DNA of 64,000 nucleotides from Massilia yuzhufengensis. Its GTDB lineage: Bacteria; Pseudomonadota; Gammaproteobacteria; Burkholderiales; Burkholderiaceae_D. The translations under genes and the position numbers were made by a program. The notes beneath the pieces are model-generated. The model saw nothing but the letters and a program-made list of their open reading frames with translations, had not been told where the DNA came from and searched no databases. Within the stretch, counting starts at the first letter, position 1, and each line of letters opens with the position of its first letter. The stretch spans positions 359,006 through 423,005 of the forward strand of contig NZ_FOLD01000001.1 of NCBI RefSeq assembly GCF_900112225.1, written 5' to 3'. Below are positions 52,688-61,378 of the stretch, piece after piece.

Positions 52688-54451
52688 ATGATCCGTTCCG
52701 CCCTGATGCTGGCCATGCTGGCCGCGACCCCGCTGTCCCACGCCGCGGCGCCCGCCCTCACCACCGTGTCCGAACGTTCGGGCTTCCAGGCCACCGGCCG
52801 CTACGACGAAGTGATCCAGCTGTGCGCCGCGTTCCAGAAGGCTTATCCGAAGGCGGTCAAGTGCGTCGAATTCGGCCGCACGCCGGAAGGCCGCCCGATG
52901 ATGGCGCTGGTGGCCTCCACCAGCGGCGCGTTCACGCCGCAGGCGGCGAAGAAGCAGGGCCTGCCGGTCACCCTGGTCCAGGGCGGCATCCACGCCGGCG
53001 AGATCGACGGCAAGGACGCCGGCTTCCTGGCCCTGCGCGAGATCCTCGACGGCAGGCTGGCCAAGGGTGTGCTCGGCAAGCAGGTGCTGGTGTTCGTCCC
53101 GGTGTTCAACGTGGACGGCCATGAGCGCTTCGGCAGGTGGAACCGCCCGAACCAGCGCGGCCCGGTCGAAATGGGCTGGCGCACCACCGCCCAGAACTTC
53201 AACCTCAACCGCGACTACGTGAAAGCCGATGCGCCCGAGATGCAGGCCATGCTGGGCCTGGTCAACGCCTGGGACCCGCTGACCTACGTCGACCTGCACG
53301 TGACCGACGGCGCCAAGTTCCAGCACGACGTCTCGATCCAGGTCGAGCCGGTGTACTCGGGCGACCCGGAATTCCGCCAGGCCGGCCTGGCCCTGCGCAG
53401 CAACGTGATCGCCGATATCGCGAAGCAGGGCTCGACCCCGCAGTCCTACTACATGTCCTTCGCCAAGACCGACGACCCGCAGTCGGGCTTCGTGGACGGC
53501 GTGTCCGACCCGCGCTTCTCGACCGGCTACTTCCCGCTGCGTAACCGCATGGCGCTGCTGGTCGAGACCCACTCGTGGAAGGATTACCCGACCCGCGTGC
53601 GCATCACCCACAACTCGGTGGTCTCGATCCTCGAGCAGGTGGCGAAGCATGGCGCGCAGTGGCTGCGGGCGGCAAGCGCGGCCGACGCGCGCGCCTCGAC
53701 GCTGGCGGGCAGCACGGTGGCGCTGAGCTACCGCACCACCGACAAGGCCCGGATGGTCGATTTCAATGGCTACGAGTACACCCGTACCCCATCCGATGTG
53801 TCGGGCATCCTGATGACCCGCTACGATGAAAGCAAGCCGCAGGTGTGGCGCGTGCCGCTGCGCGAAGAAGTGGTGGCCGAGCGCGAAGTGACGGCGCCGC
53901 GCGCCGGCTACATCGTGCCGGCCGCCTACGCGGACATGGTGGCGAAGAAGCTGGCGCTGCACGGCATCGCCTTCCGCAAGCTGGGCCAGGCGCTCCCCGC
54001 GGCCCAGGTCGAGACCTTCCGCGCCGACAAGGCCGTGTTTGGCGCGACCTCGTTCGAATCGCACCAGCGCCTGACGCTGGAGGGCGCGTGGAAGGCGGAA
54101 GCGCGGGCGGTGGCCGGCGGCGCGCTGTACGTGCCGGTGAACCAGCCCAAGGCGCGCCTGGTGGTGGCGATGCTGGAGCCGCAGGCGCCGGACTCGCTGC
54201 TGGCCTGGGGCCTGTTCAACAATGCCTACGAGCGCAAGGAATACATGGAAGAGTACGTGGCCGAGGATGTGGCGCGCGAACAGATGGCCGCCGACCCGGC
54301 GCTTGCCGCCGAATTCAAGCGCCGCCTCGAGACCGATGCGGCGTTTGCCAAGAACCCGCACGCGCGCCTCGAGTTCTTCGCCAGGCGCCACGCGTCGTGG
54401 GATGAGCGCTTCAATCTGTATCCGGTACTGCGGACGAACGTCGCGCCTTGA
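52688..54451 (+). CDS. M14 family zinc carboxypeptidase, secreted
   Basis: Exported metallo-carboxypeptidase of 587 aa. The signal peptide MIRSALMLAMLAATPLSHA is followed by the M14 domain (about 25-320): HxxE zinc motif in GGIHAGEIDGKD (about 104-107), NRDYVKADAPE, the third ligand His in YVDLHVTDGAKFQHD (about 205), and the probable catalytic Glu in LLVETHSWKDYPTR. The C-terminal 250 residues form an uncharacterised beta domain (about 330-587). ATG 52688 is preferred to a GTG three codons earlier. It could be a periplasmic enzyme or a cargo of the type II system. Confidence 0.85.
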   Translation: MIRSALMLAMLAATPLSHAAAPALTTVSERSGFQATGRYDEVIQLCAAFQKAYPKAVKCVEFGRTPEGRPMMALVASTSGAFTPQAAKKQGLPVTLVQGGIHAGEIDGKDAGFLALREILDGRLAKGVLGKQVLVFVPVFNVDGHERFGRWNRPNQRGPVEMGWRTTAQNFNLNRDYVKADAPEMQAMLGLVNAWDPLTYVDLHVTDGAKFQHDVSIQVEPVYSGDPEFRQAGLALRSNVIADIAKQGSTPQSYYMSFAKTDDPQSGFVDGVSDPRFSTGYFPLRNRMALLVETHSWKDYPTRVRITHNSVVSILEQVAKHGAQWLRAASAADARASTLAGSTVALSYRTTDKARMVDFNGYEYTRTPSDVSGILMTRYDESKPQVWRVPLREEVVAEREVTAPRAGYIVPAAYADMVAKKLALHGIAFRKLGQALPAAQVETFRADKAVFGATSFESHQRLTLEGAWKAEARAVAGGALYVPVNQPKARLVVAMLEPQAPDSLLAWGLFNNAYERKEYMEEYVAEDVAREQMAADPALAAEFKRRLETDAAFAKNPHARLEFFARRHASWDERFNLYPVLRTNVAP

Positions 54452-54473
54452 TGTTTTAGTACAAGACCTAACG

Positions 54474-54526
54474 ACCGTCGTACGCGCCACTGGCGCCTAC
54501 GACTCCCCGCCTGCGCGGGGATGACG
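54474..54526. repeat. REP-like repeat, copy c, with an adjoining second hairpin
   Basis: Two hairpins in tandem: CGTCGTACGCGCC-ACT-GGCGCCTACGAC and CCCCGC-CTGC-GCGGGG followed by ATGACG. The first hairpin is repeated almost exactly at 63003-63030. Lies between the convergent M14 and phosphatase genes, 23 nt after the M14 stop. Confidence 0.65.
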
Positions 54527-54564
54527 TTGGTAGGGACGGGGATGGGCTTACTGTGCGACGTCGA

Positions 54565-55065
54565 TCACGGCGTCGTCAGCAAGACCGTATTCACCGCCCC
54601 ACCCACGCCCGGCGTCAGCTGGTACAGCCGGTCGTACTCGTTATCGCCGATGTCGGCCCCCGGCGCCCCGCCGAACAGCCGCACCAGCTCGGGCAGCGTG
54701 TTCGAGTGCCCCACTACCAGCACCGCCCCCGTCAATCCCTTCACCTTTTCCACCAGCGCCTTCGGATTGCGCGGGTCGTATTCCTCCACTTTCGTGGCAA
54801 GGCGCTGGGCCAGCGGCTCGGCGGTCTGGTGGGTGCGCCTGGTCGGGGTGGTGAAGATGCGCGTGATGCCGGCCCGGTGCAGCAGCACGCCCACATGCTG
54901 CGCCCGCGCCTGGCCGCGCGCGCTCAGGTCGGGGTCGCCCTGTTCGCTCATCTTCTCGCCGTGGCGCACCAGGTAGATGGCGCTGGGCTCGGCCATCGCG
55001 GCGCAGGGCGCGAGCATGGCGAGGGCAATGGAGAGCTGGCGAAACAGGCGGGCAGGCAGGCGCAT
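54565..55065 (-). CDS. Exported histidine phosphatase family protein (SixA-like)
   Basis: Phosphoglycerate-mutase-like phosphatase of 166 aa. The signal peptide (about 1-25, ending AMA) precedes AIYLVRHGEKM with the catalytic His. The second His is in LVVGHSNTLPELVRLFGG, and the Arg pair RRTHQTAEPLAQRL is present. Export separates it from cytoplasmic SixA, so the natural substrate (sugar phosphate or phosphohistidine) is unknown. Confidence 0.85.
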   Translation of the reverse strand: MRLPARLFRQLSIALAMLAPCAAMAEPSAIYLVRHGEKMSEQGDPDLSARGQARAQHVGVLLHRAGITRIFTTPTRRTHQTAEPLAQRLATKVEEYDPRNPKALVEKVKGLTGAVLVVGHSNTLPELVRLFGGAPGADIGDNEYDRLYQLTPGVGGAVNTVLLTTP

Positions 55066-55094
55066 GGCGGATCCTCTTTTTTGAAGGTAGGGAC

Positions 55095-55125
55095 GAAAAA
55101 AAGGCAGGGTACCATGACCCTGCCT
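55095..55125 (-). terminator. Intrinsic terminator after ttcA
   Basis: On the minus strand a 9-bp stem AGGCAGGGT/ACCCTGCCT with a 6-base loop is followed by seven or eight T, 22 nt after the ttcA stop. It ends the SDR-folB-ttcA unit before the phosphatase gene. Confidence 0.88.
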
Positions 55126-55147
55126 CCTTGCCGCTGCTGCGCCGCCT

Positions 55148-56065
55148 TTACAACTGCGTCAGCGAAATCGTGTTCGCCGCCGGCGTTGAGCACGGCTCTT
55201 CGTCGAACGCGATATCGCCCAGCGGATTGGCCACGCCATCGGTCTTCAGGTCGACGAAGCCGAACATGCCGCGGTCCATCAGGTGCGAGGGCACCACCGT
55301 GGAGAGCGACGAGAAGATGTTCTCCACCCGGCCCGGGTGCTTCTTTTCCCACTCGCGCAGCATGTTCTTGATCTGCTTGCGCTGCAGGTTTTCCTGCGAG
55401 CCGCACAGGTCGCACGGGATGATCGGGAAGCCCTTCACCTCGGCGTAGCGCTCGGTGTCGGCTTCCTTCACGTAGGCCAGCGGGCGGATCACCATGTGCT
55501 TGCCGTCGTCCGACACCAGCTTGGCCGGCATGCCCTTCAGCTTCCCGCCGAAGAACATGTTCAGGAAGAAGGTCTCGAGGATGTCGTCGCGGTGGTGGCC
55601 GAGGGCAATCTTGTTGCAGCCCAGTTCATCGGCCACGCGGTACAGGATGCCGCGCCGCAGCCTGGAACACAGCGAGCAGGTGGTCTTGCCCTCCGGGATC
55701 AGGCGCTTGACGATGCTGTAGGTGTCCTGGTTCTCGATGTGGTAATCCACGCCCAGTTTGTCCAGGTAGGCCGGCAGGATGTCGGCCGGGAAGTTCGGCT
55801 GCTTCTGGTCGAGGTTGACGGCGACGATGTCGAAGTGGATCGGTGCGCGTTCGCGCAAGGTCAGCAGGATGTCGAGCAGCGCGTAGCTGTCCTTGCCGCC
55901 CGACAGGCACACCATCACCTTGTCGCCGTCTTCGATCATGTTGAAGTCGCCGATCGCCTGGCCCACCTGGCGGCACAGGCGCTTGTGCAGCTTGTTGTTC
56001 TCGTGCGCGATCTTTTCCATCGTCCTGGTGGACACGCCCAATTGGTCGAGGTCTGCTTCGCTCAT
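55148..56065 (-). CDS. ttcA: tRNA 2-thiocytidine(32) synthetase TtcA
   Basis: Fe-S PP-loop enzyme of 305 aa that thiolates C32 of tRNAs. PP-loop SGGKDS at 55-60, the Cys motif [10 protein letters not shown] and a further Cys pair near the middle hold the cluster. [23 protein letters not shown] is the family signature. ATG 56065 overlaps the folB stop by 4 nt; an upstream reading frame of 44 codons lies inside folB and is not used. Confidence 0.95.
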   Translation of the reverse strand: MSEADLDQLGVSTRTMEKIAHENNKLHKRLCRQVGQAIGDFNMIEDGDKVMVCLSGGKDSYALLDILLTLRERAPIHFDIVAVNLDQKQPNFPADILPAYLDKLGVDYHIENQDTYSIVKRLIPEGKTTCSLCSRLRRGILYRVADELGCNKIALGHHRDDILETFFLNMFFGGKLKGMPAKLVSDDGKHMVIRPLAYVKEADTERYAEVKGFPIIPCDLCGSQENLQRKQIKNMLREWEKKHPGRVENIFSSLSTVVPSHLMDRGMFGFVDLKTDGVANPLGDIAFDEEPCSTPAANTISLTQL

Positions 56066-56460
56066 GCTTCTTCCTTTACCTGGAACACTTCGCAGCCCAC
56101 GCCTTCGCAGTCCGGATACACGTCCGGCTTCATGGTCGAGACGCGCGCGGCGCGCACGCGCGGGTGGGTCAGCATGGCCTTCACCACGTCGTCGCACAGG
56201 GTTTCCTGCAGGTGGATGTGGCCTTTGGAGATACGTTTGGCAATCGTTTCGCGCATGAAGTCGTAGTCGACCACTTCCGACAGCTGGTCGGCCTTGGGCG
56301 TGGACAGCTCGAGCGGGATGTACAGGTCGACGTTGATCATGACGCGCTGTTCCGCCTTCTTCTCGAAGTCATGCACGCCGATGTTGATCATTACTTCGTA
56401 ATTGCGCAGGAACAGCCGGCGGCAATCGCGCAAGCTCGGGTGGGACAGGGCGGACAGCAT
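56062..56460 (-). CDS. folB: Dihydroneopterin aldolase
   Basis: Folate-pathway aldolase/epimerase of 132 aa, cytoplasmic. [31 protein letters not shown] and [15 protein letters not shown] with the conserved Glu and Tyr, then [14 protein letters not shown], match FolB. The gene precedes ttcA (4-nt overlap) and follows a pteridine-reductase-like SDR at a 9-nt gap, giving a small pterin/tRNA unit. Confidence 0.92.
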   Translation of the reverse strand: MLSALSHPSLRDCRRLFLRNYEVMINIGVHDFEKKAEQRVMINVDLYIPLELSTPKADQLSEVVDYDFMRETIAKRISKGHIHLQETLCDDVVKAMLTHPRVRAARVSTMKPDVYPDCEGVGCEVFQVKEEA

Positions 56461-56469
56461 AGTAAAGCC

Positions 56470-57255
56470 TTATGAATGTTGGTTTGGTTCGGTCAGGAAC
56501 ATCACGTCGCGCTGCGACGGCGCCAGGTGCTGGCCGCCGTCGACCAGCAGGGTGGTGCCGGTCAGGGCGCGGGCGCCGGCCGCGTACACCACGGCGCCGG
56601 CGATGTCCTGCGGGGTCGAGGAACGGCCCAGCGGCGTCATGCGGTGCGCCTGGGCGAAGCCTTCCTCGGTCTGCTCGCCCGACACCATCGTGATGCCAGG
56701 CGCCACCCCGACCACGCGCACGGTGGGCGCCAGCGCCTGCGCCAGCATCGTGGTGGCCGCATGCAGCGCGGCCTTGGACAGCGTGTACGACAGAAAATCC
56801 GGGTTGAGATTGTACAGTTTCTGGTCCAGCAGGTTGATCACCACGGCCTGGCTGCCGGCGGGCGTGGCCGCGTGCAGGGCCTGCGCCAGCAGCAGCGGCG
56901 CTGCGACATTCGCCCCCATATGGGTCGCCAGCAGGGCCGGAGAAAACGCGGTGGCACTGTCGTATTCAAACAACGAAGCATTGTTGACGATGCAAGAGAT
57001 GGCCCCCAGTTCGGTGGCGGCGCGGCCCGGCAGCGCGCGCACGGCGGCTTCGTCGAGCAGCTCGGCCTGCAGCACGGCGGCGCGCCGGCCGAGGGCGCGG
57101 ATGGCCTCGGCCGTCTCGAGCGCCTCGCGTTCGGAGTGGCGGAAATGCACGGCCACGTCCCAGCCGGCGGCGGCCAGGCCGAGCGCGATCGCGCGGCCGA
57201 GGCGGCGGCCGGCGCCGGTCACGAGGGCGACCCTGGGGGCGTTGTCCATCATCAT
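56470..57255 (-). CDS. Short-chain dehydrogenase, pteridine reductase/FolM-like
   Basis: NADPH-dependent SDR of 261 aa. Cofactor motif TGAGRRLGRAIALGLAAAG with the Arg typical of pteridine reductases, HFRHSEREA for NADPH choice, NNASLFEYD, and the catalytic Tyr-x3-Lys in SYTLSKAALHAAT. The adjacent folB supports a dihydrofolate or dihydromonapterin role. Three ATG codons in a row make the exact start uncertain by two residues. Starts 64 nt from the divergent methyltransferase. Confidence 0.85.
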   Translation of the reverse strand: MMMDNAPRVALVTGAGRRLGRAIALGLAAAGWDVAVHFRHSEREALETAEAIRALGRRAAVLQAELLDEAAVRALPGRAATELGAISCIVNNASLFEYDSATAFSPALLATHMGANVAAPLLLAQALHAATPAGSQAVVINLLDQKLYNLNPDFLSYTLSKAALHAATTMLAQALAPTVRVVGVAPGITMVSGEQTEEGFAQAHRMTPLGRSSTPQDIAGAVVYAAGARALTGTTLLVDGGQHLAPSQRDVMFLTEPNQHS

Positions 57256-57307
57256 TGAACCTGTTCGGGCTTAGCTGTTGATCTGTGCTCGCTGCGCATC
57301 ATTTCGC

Positions 57308-57313
57308 TACAAT
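57308..57313 (+). promoter_or_regulatory. TACAAT -10 placed for a leaderless midA transcript
   Basis: TACAAT lies 6 nt before the ATG at 57320, in the pattern GCTACAATGCCGGCATG. Transcription would start at the A of the ATG. No Shine-Dalgarno is visible. Matches the pattern at 45710 and 50957. Confidence 0.5.
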
Positions 57314-57319
57314 GCCGGC

Positions 57320-58468
57320 ATGTCCCTGCCCGCACCCACTCCTGACGCGCTCGCCGCATCCCAGTCCCTGCAACAGCTGATCGCCGCCGAAATAGAACAG
57401 CTTGGCGGGGCGATGGCGTTTTCACGGTTCATGGAACTGGCGCTGTATGCGCCAAGGCTCGGGTATTACAGCGGCGGCGCCTCCAAGCTCGGGGCCAGCG
57501 GCGATTTCACCACCGCGCCGGAGATCTCGCCCCTGTTCGGGGCGTCCGTGGCGCGCGCGGCAGCCGCTATTATCGCCCAAAGCGCGCCCGACATCATCGA
57601 ATTCGGCGCCGGCACCGGCAAGCTGGCGCGCGACGTCCTCGGCGCCCTGGCCGGCATGGGCGTGCAGGTGCGCTCGTACACCATCATCGAACTGTCGGGC
57701 GAACTGCGGGCGCGCCAGCAGGAAGCCCTGAAGGACTTGCCGCAGGTGCGCTGGGCCGATGGTTTCCCCGGATCCTTCAGCGGCGTGGTGCTGGCCAACG
57801 AGGTGCTCGACGCCATGCCGGTCGAGCTGGTGATCCGCAAGGACGGCCAGTGGCTGCGCCAGATGGTCACCGTGGAAGCCGGCGAATTCGCCTTCGTGCA
57901 GCGGCCGCTGACGCAGCAGCTCGCGGCCCATGTGGCGCGCCAGATACCGCACGGCGACACCCTGGCCGAGGGCTACCTCACCGAGATCCACCCGGTGGCC
58001 GAAGGCTTCATGGCCTCGCTGGCCGGCATGATGAAGGGCGGGCGCGGCGCCGCCTTCCTGTTCGACTACGGTTTCCCGGCCCACGAGTACTACCTGGACC
58101 AGCGCGTCGGCGGCACCCTGATGTGCCACTACCGCCACCATTCCCATCCGGAAGCCTTCTACCTGCCGGGCCTGCAGGACATCACGGCGCACGTGGACTT
58201 CACCGCCATGGCGCTGGCGGCGCAGGAGGCCGGCCTGCCGGTGCTGGCCTACATGAACCAGTCGTCCTTCCTGCTGGCCTGCGGCATCGGCGAGCTGCTG
58301 CTGGAAACCGATCCGGAGGATGCGTTGCGCTACCTGCCGCGCTCGAAGGCGGTGCACAAGCTGGTCTCGCCGTCGGAAATGGGCGAGCTGTTCAAGGTGC
58401 TGGTGGTGGGGCAGGGCGTCGATTTGCCGGACGCAATCGTGCGGGCCGACCGTGCCCACCGCCTGTAG
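57320..58468 (+). CDS. MidA/NDUFAF7-type SAM-dependent methyltransferase
   Basis: Class I methyltransferase of 382 aa related to NDUFAF7, which methylates an arginine in a complex I subunit in mitochondria. FMELALYAPRLGYYSGG and GDFTTAPEISPLFG are diagnostic N-terminal motifs. SAM site IIEFGAGTGKLARDVL (about 93-108), ANEVLDAMPVELV and FLFDYGFPAHEYY follow. In bacteria its target is not established. The ATG at 57320 gives the conserved start. Confidence 0.9.
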   Translation: MSLPAPTPDALAASQSLQQLIAAEIEQLGGAMAFSRFMELALYAPRLGYYSGGASKLGASGDFTTAPEISPLFGASVARAAAAIIAQSAPDIIEFGAGTGKLARDVLGALAGMGVQVRSYTIIELSGELRARQQEALKDLPQVRWADGFPGSFSGVVLANEVLDAMPVELVIRKDGQWLRQMVTVEAGEFAFVQRPLTQQLAAHVARQIPHGDTLAEGYLTEIHPVAEGFMASLAGMMKGGRGAAFLFDYGFPAHEYYLDQRVGGTLMCHYRHHSHPEAFYLPGLQDITAHVDFTAMALAAQEAGLPVLAYMNQSSFLLACGIGELLLETDPEDALRYLPRSKAVHKLVSPSEMGELFKVLVVGQGVDLPDAIVRADRAHRL

Positions 58469-58565
58469 AATTTTTGACATCTTGCGCTCTGGATACAAAT
58501 CCGGCTAAGCTGTACAACCGGATCGGCACGACCTCGACGACGAAACAAGCGCACCCCCAGACACC

Positions 58566-59567
58566 ATGGCCAAGATCCACACCCACTATGACAACCTGAA
58601 GGTTGCGCGCGGCGCACCGGCGGAGGTCATTCGTGCGGCCTACAAGGCGCTGAGCCAGAAGTACCATCCCGACAAGAATCCGGATGACGAGAAGGCCGCC
58701 AAGATCATGGCCATCGTCAATACCGCCTACAACACCCTGTCCGACCCGGTGCGCCGCAAGGAGCACGACGAGTGGATCGCGTCGGAAGAGTGGGAAGTCG
58801 AGTGGCTGGAAAGCACCGGCGCCGAAGACGGCACGGGCCGTACCCGTCCCGACAGCTGGGAGCCGCCGGCCCAGGTGGGGCGCCCGCGCGCGCGCCTGAT
58901 GCGCGACCCGCGCTGGTGGCTGGGCCTGGTGGCCTGCTTCGCCGCCGGCGCCGCCGCCGCCGTGTTCCTGGTGGAACAGCCGCGCAGCCGGCTGCCCAGC
59001 GCCCTGGCCTGGGCCGGCAAGCCGGATCCGGTCGCCATGGCCGCACCCGCACCCGCACCCGCGCCCGCAGCCGCGCCCGACCGTCCGGACGCGCTCGGTA
59101 CCGATGCCAGCACCGAAGGCTGGGCGCGCCGCTTTGGCGGCGAAGGCAAGGCGCCGCCGCCCGAGATCAAGGCGCTGGCCGTGACCCAGCTGGTGGTGCC
59201 GGCGCGCGCGCCCGACTGCGGCAGCGACCTGCAGCCGCTGGCCGCCCCGAGCGGCGATCCGTGGCCGGCCGAATCCGGCTACCTGGCCGGCTACCCGGTC
59301 GGCAACAGCGGCGACGAGATGCAGGTCGTGGTCGACAACAGCGCCAATGCCTCGCCGATCTTCGTCAAGCTGTATGACCTCGACCGCCGCTCGAATGTGC
59401 GCCACGCCTACGTGCTGCCGCGCGAGAGCTTCGTGATCGACAAGCTCAGTGCCGGCAAATACGAAGTCCGTTACCAGAACATCATGGCCAGCGACGGCAA
59501 ATCCGAATGCGTGAACGGCCAGCGCGTGCCGCTGCGCCAGGCCGCCGCCTTCGCCCCCGGCGGCTAG
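58566..59567 (+). CDS. Membrane-anchored DnaJ-domain protein
   Basis: J-domain co-chaperone-like protein of 333 aa. The J domain (about 7-70) contains HPD at 34-36 in QKYHPDKNPD. A transmembrane helix (WWLGLVACFAAGAAAAVFLV, about 116-135) is followed by a Pro/Ala-rich linker and a C-terminal domain (about 215-325, SGYLAGYPVGNSGDEMQVVVDNS) of unknown type, probably periplasmic. Its orientation, J domain in the cytoplasm, suggests DnaK recruitment to the membrane. The next gene starts 149 nt downstream. Confidence 0.82.
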   Translation: MAKIHTHYDNLKVARGAPAEVIRAAYKALSQKYHPDKNPDDEKAAKIMAIVNTAYNTLSDPVRRKEHDEWIASEEWEVEWLESTGAEDGTGRTRPDSWEPPAQVGRPRARLMRDPRWWLGLVACFAAGAAAAVFLVEQPRSRLPSALAWAGKPDPVAMAAPAPAPAPAAAPDRPDALGTDASTEGWARRFGGEGKAPPPEIKALAVTQLVVPARAPDCGSDLQPLAAPSGDPWPAESGYLAGYPVGNSGDEMQVVVDNSANASPIFVKLYDLDRRSNVRHAYVLPRESFVIDKLSAGKYEVRYQNIMASDGKSECVNGQRVPLRQAAAFAPGG

Positions 59568-59716
59568 GCTGTCGTTTTTTCTCCGCAACAACCATTAGTT
59601 GCGTTGCGTATTTATCCAATTTAACTATTTCGTTCCCCAGCCGTAATATACTCGGCGGCATGCAGCATGCCCATGCAGCAGCTGCACCATGCCCAACGCA
59701 GGCTTACGGAAACAGA

Positions 59717-61375
59717 ATGAACGAACTGGAAGGCCTCACGGCACTGATCATCGAGCCACACTCGGGCATGCGTGCGAATATCCACAGCATGCTCAATATG
59801 TGCGGTCTCACGAAAATCGAGCATGCCAGTTCGTCCAACCTGGCGGTCAAGCACCTGGCGCTGCGCAGCTTCGACATGATCCTGTGCGAATACGACCTCG
59901 AAGGCGGCCAGGATGGCCAGCAGCTGCTCGAGGACGTGCGCCACCACAAGCTGATGCCGCTGTCGACCATGTTCTTCATGGTCACCGCCGAGGGCAACCA
60001 CAGCAAGGTGGTCAGCGCCGCGGAGCTGGCGCCGACCGACTATGTCCTCAAGCCTTTCACCGCCGACCGCCTGCTCGACCGCATCGCCCGCGCGCTCGAC
60101 AAGCGCAGCGCCTTCATGTCGGTCTACACGCTGATGGAGGCGGGCGACCAGCGCGACGCCATTGCGGCCTGCATCGATGGCGAGCGCCTGCACCCGCGCT
60201 ACGCGGTCGACTTCCTGCGCCTGCGCGCCGAACTGCACGTGTTCCTGGGCGAAGCCGACCAGGCCGAACCGATCTACCGCCAGCTGATCGAGGTCAAGGC
60301 GATCGCCTGGGCGCGCCTGGGGCTGGCCAAGACCCTGTTCCTGCGCAAGCAGTTCGATGAAGCCAAGGTCCTGCTGGAAGACCTGGTCGACTCCAACCGC
60401 AACTTCGTCGACGCCTACGACTGGCTGGCGCGCACCCATGCGGCGGTGGGCGACCTGGGCAAGTCGCAGGCCGTGCTGGCCGACGCGGTGGCGGTGTCGC
60501 CGCACGCGGTGCGGCGCCTGCGCACGCTGGGCGAAACGGCCTTCGAGGCGGGCGACACCGAGGCCGCCGAAAAGGCGCTCAAGCAGGTCGTCGCCAAGGC
60601 CAAGTATTCGGAGTTCCGCGACCCGGAAGACCACGTCAAGCTGGTGCGCACGCTGGTGAAGAAGGGCGACCCGGTGGCGGCCGCCTCGGTGGTGCGCGAC
60701 CTCGACCGCTCGATGGGCGGGCGCCCGAATACGACCCTGTGCAGCGCGATCTCGTCGGCGCTGCTGCATGAGTACACCGGCAACGAAACGCGCCTGAACG
60801 ACTCCCTGAACACGGCGCTGTCGGCCTGCAAGGACGCGCCCGGGCTGTCGGCCGACATCAAGCTGGAACTGGCGCGCACCTGCCTCGAAAATAATATGGA
60901 AGAGGGCGGCGCCGACCTGGTGCGCGACGTCATGCGCAACGCGGCGAGCGACGCCGGCATGGCGCGCGCCATGGGCGTGCTGGAGAAGGCCGGCTTTCCC
61001 GACCTGGCCCGCACGCTGGCGCAGGAAAGCCGCCAGCACGTGGTCGACCTGGTCGCCGACGGCGCCGCGCGCGCCCGCAGCGGCGACTACCAGGGCGCCG
61101 TGAGCCTGATGCTGGAAGCGGCCGGCAAGCTGCCCAACAACCCGTCGGTGGCCTTCAACGCCACCCTGGCCACCTTGCGCTGCCTCGAGCACGACGGCTG
61201 GGACGACCGCCTCGGCCAGCAGGTGGCCGGCCTGATCGCCAACGTGCGCAAGCTCGATCCGGGCAACGCCAAGCTGGGCGCTTTGTCGGCGCTGCACCAC
61301 CAGGTGCTGAAGAAATACGAGCGCAATGCGCAGGGGCGCCCGCTCAAGCCGGCGCCGGCACAGAAAGCAGGGTAA
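59717..61375 (+). CDS. Response regulator with C-terminal TPR repeats
   Basis: Cytoplasmic protein of 552 aa. Receiver domain 1-125 with phospho-acceptor Asp 60 (CEYDLEGGQDG), Thr 91 (FFMVTAEG) and Lys 113 (YVLKPFT). The rest is helical TPR-like repeats (about 135-540), for example EPIYRQLIEVKAIAWARLGLAKTLFLRKQFDEA and YDWLARTHAAVGDLGKSQAVLADA. No DNA-binding or enzymatic output is seen, so output is probably by protein binding. ATG 59717 begins the receiver; an in-frame ATG at 59660 lies 9 nt after TATACT and would add 19 residues. The stop is 3 nt before the HDOD gene. Confidence 0.85.
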   Translation: MNELEGLTALIIEPHSGMRANIHSMLNMCGLTKIEHASSSNLAVKHLALRSFDMILCEYDLEGGQDGQQLLEDVRHHKLMPLSTMFFMVTAEGNHSKVVSAAELAPTDYVLKPFTADRLLDRIARALDKRSAFMSVYTLMEAGDQRDAIAACIDGERLHPRYAVDFLRLRAELHVFLGEADQAEPIYRQLIEVKAIAWARLGLAKTLFLRKQFDEAKVLLEDLVDSNRNFVDAYDWLARTHAAVGDLGKSQAVLADAVAVSPHAVRRLRTLGETAFEAGDTEAAEKALKQVVAKAKYSEFRDPEDHVKLVRTLVKKGDPVAAASVVRDLDRSMGGRPNTTLCSAISSALLHEYTGNETRLNDSLNTALSACKDAPGLSADIKLELARTCLENNMEEGGADLVRDVMRNAASDAGMARAMGVLEKAGFPDLARTLAQESRQHVVDLVADGAARARSGDYQGAVSLMLEAAGKLPNNPSVAFNATLATLRCLEHDGWDDRLGQQVAGLIANVRKLDPGNAKLGALSALHHQVLKKYERNAQGRPLKPAPAQKAG

Positions 61376-61378
61376 GCC

